This document shows, piece after piece, positions 7,212 to 7,835 of a stretch of 7,835 nucleotides of DNA. Position 1 is the stretch's first letter. Each line of letters starts with the position of its first letter. Made by a program: the position numbers and the translations under genes. The DNA is from Candidatus Melainabacteria bacterium (GTDB lineage: Bacteria > Actinomycetota > Actinomycetes > Mycobacteriales > Pseudonocardiaceae): positions 1 through 7,835 of the forward strand of contig CAJCJE010000832.1 in assembly GCA_903970565.1 (NCBI GenBank), written 5' to 3'. The notes beneath the pieces are model-generated. The model had not been told where the DNA came from. It did not search any database and saw nothing but the letters and a program-made list of their open reading frames with translations.

Positions 7212-7244
7212 CAAGTAACGGTTACCGGAAGTCACAGTTACTTG
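7212..7244. promoter_or_regulatory. Paired palindromic operator, likely TetR binding site
   Basis: Two 11-bp boxes, GTAACGGTTAC (7215-7225) and GTCACAGTTAC (7231-7241), share 9 of 11 bases, are each near-palindromic about one centre base, and lie 16 bp apart. They are framed by CAA (7212-7214) and TTG (7242-7244), so the whole site has an outer dyad CAAGTAAC...GTTACTTG. It lies between the divergent tetR and oxygenase genes, over or next to both predicted promoters. Binding by the adjacent TetR protein is inference. Confidence 0.75.
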
Positions 7245-7277
7245 GAGTCCGGTTTCGCCGCCGGGAGGGAGCAGTTC

Positions 7278-7835
7278 ATGAGTCGCGCGATAGAGGTCGC
7301 CAAGGTTGCCGACCGGGAGAAGACGGCCGAACGTCTGCTCCGGTCCTCCGCCGACAAGTTCTACGACCCCGACGTCGACATCGACTGGGCCGCCCCGGTC
7401 GTGCCGGGCAAGCTCTACCAGCCGGAACACCGGATCTCCCTCTACGGCACCTACCTGTGGGACCGGCTCTCGGCGCAGCAGCGCGTCGAACTGGGCCGGC
7501 ACGAGATCGCCAGCGTGGCCAGCAACGGCATCTGGTTCGAGTTGCTGCTGATGCAGATGCTGGTCAACGACGTCTACAGCAAGGACCCGACGACCAACCA
7601 CGTCCGCTACGCGCTCACCGAGATCGCCGACGAATGCCGGCACTCGACCATGTTCAGCAAGGCCATCGAGCGCCTCGGCGCGCCGGCCTACGGGCCGCGC
7701 CGGATCACCCACGTGCTGGGCCGACTGCTGCCGATCATCGGCTACGGCCCGGCCCTCTACGGCTCGGTGCTGGTCGTGGAGGAACTGTTGGACCGGTTGC
7801 AGCGCGAGGCGATGGCCGACGAGAACGTGCAGCCG
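7278..7835 (+). CDS. AurF-family diiron oxygenase, 3' end outside window
   Basis: The frame is open from the ATG at 7278 to the window edge, giving the first 186 residues. The start is preceded by a strong GGAGGGAG six bases upstream. The sequence is of the AurF family (p-aminobenzoate N-oxygenase type, ferritin-like diiron fold): EHRISLYGTYLWDRLS (50-65), then Glu88 in GIWFELLLMQML, Glu119 and His122 in the ExxH of EIADECRHSTMF, and Glu168 or Glu169 in LVVEELLDRLQRE. These match four of the seven iron ligands known in AurF; the other Glu and His ligands should lie beyond the window. AurF and CmlI oxidise arylamines, but most actinomycete homologues have unknown substrates, and hydroxylation of lipids or other small molecules is equally possible. 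There is no signal peptide. It is divergent from the TetR-DUF4873 operon and has paired palindromes in its promoter. Confidence 0.88.
   Translation, partial: MSRAIEVAKVADREKTAERLLRSSADKFYDPDVDIDWAAPVVPGKLYQPEHRISLYGTYLWDRLSAQQRVELGRHEIASVASNGIWFELLLMQMLVNDVYSKDPTTNHVRYALTEIADECRHSTMFSKAIERLGAPAYGPRRITHVLGRLLPIIGYGPALYGSVLVVEELLDRLQREAMADENVQP

Overview
The window is a very GC-rich stretch of chromosome from an actinomycete. The GC content, the frequent GTG starts and several actinobacteria-specific families (DUF3107, DUF4873, MiaE-like ferritin-fold protein, membrane-anchored beta-propeller) point to the Mycobacteriales/Pseudonocardiales side of the phylum. The core, beta-propeller protein / DEAD-box helicase / ferritin-like protein / DUF3107, resembles from memory the Mycobacterium tuberculosis Rv3212-Rv3211(rhlE)-Rv3210c-Rv3208A neighbourhood. 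It is ordinary chromosome: I see no RNA gene, CRISPR array, insertion sequence or phage gene.

Layout. A partial small membrane protein (1-294, +) converges on an alpha/beta hydrolase (337-1221, -). The hydrolase lies 72 bp downstream of a membrane-anchored PQQ-type beta-propeller protein (1294-2586, -), and the two are probably co-transcribed. A strong hairpin terminator (2667-2698) and a 12-bp tandem repeat separate them from an RhlE-type RNA helicase (2786-4588, -). A 392-bp divergent intergenic region then leads to a MiaE-like ferritin-fold protein (4981-5673, +), which looks leaderless, and to a DUF3107 protein (5794-6024, +). A 13-bp hairpin (6055-6085) closes that unit.

The right end is the most interesting part. 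A TetR regulator (6479-7153, -) and a stand-alone DUF4873 protein (6116-6451, -) form a two-gene operon. It is divergent from an AurF-family diiron oxygenase (7278 to beyond the window edge, +). The 124-bp spacer holds two tandem 11-bp palindromic boxes (7215-7225 and 7231-7241) placed over the likely promoters of both sides. The simplest reading is one ligand-responsive module: TetR controls itself, the DUF4873 protein and the oxygenase. The substrate cannot be told from the sequence.

Most other long open frames are antisense or out-of-frame shadows, as expected at this GC content. Starts were moved from the longest frame where a Shine-Dalgarno sequence or a promoter motif decided the matter (hydrolase, beta-propeller, ferritin-like protein, TetR).
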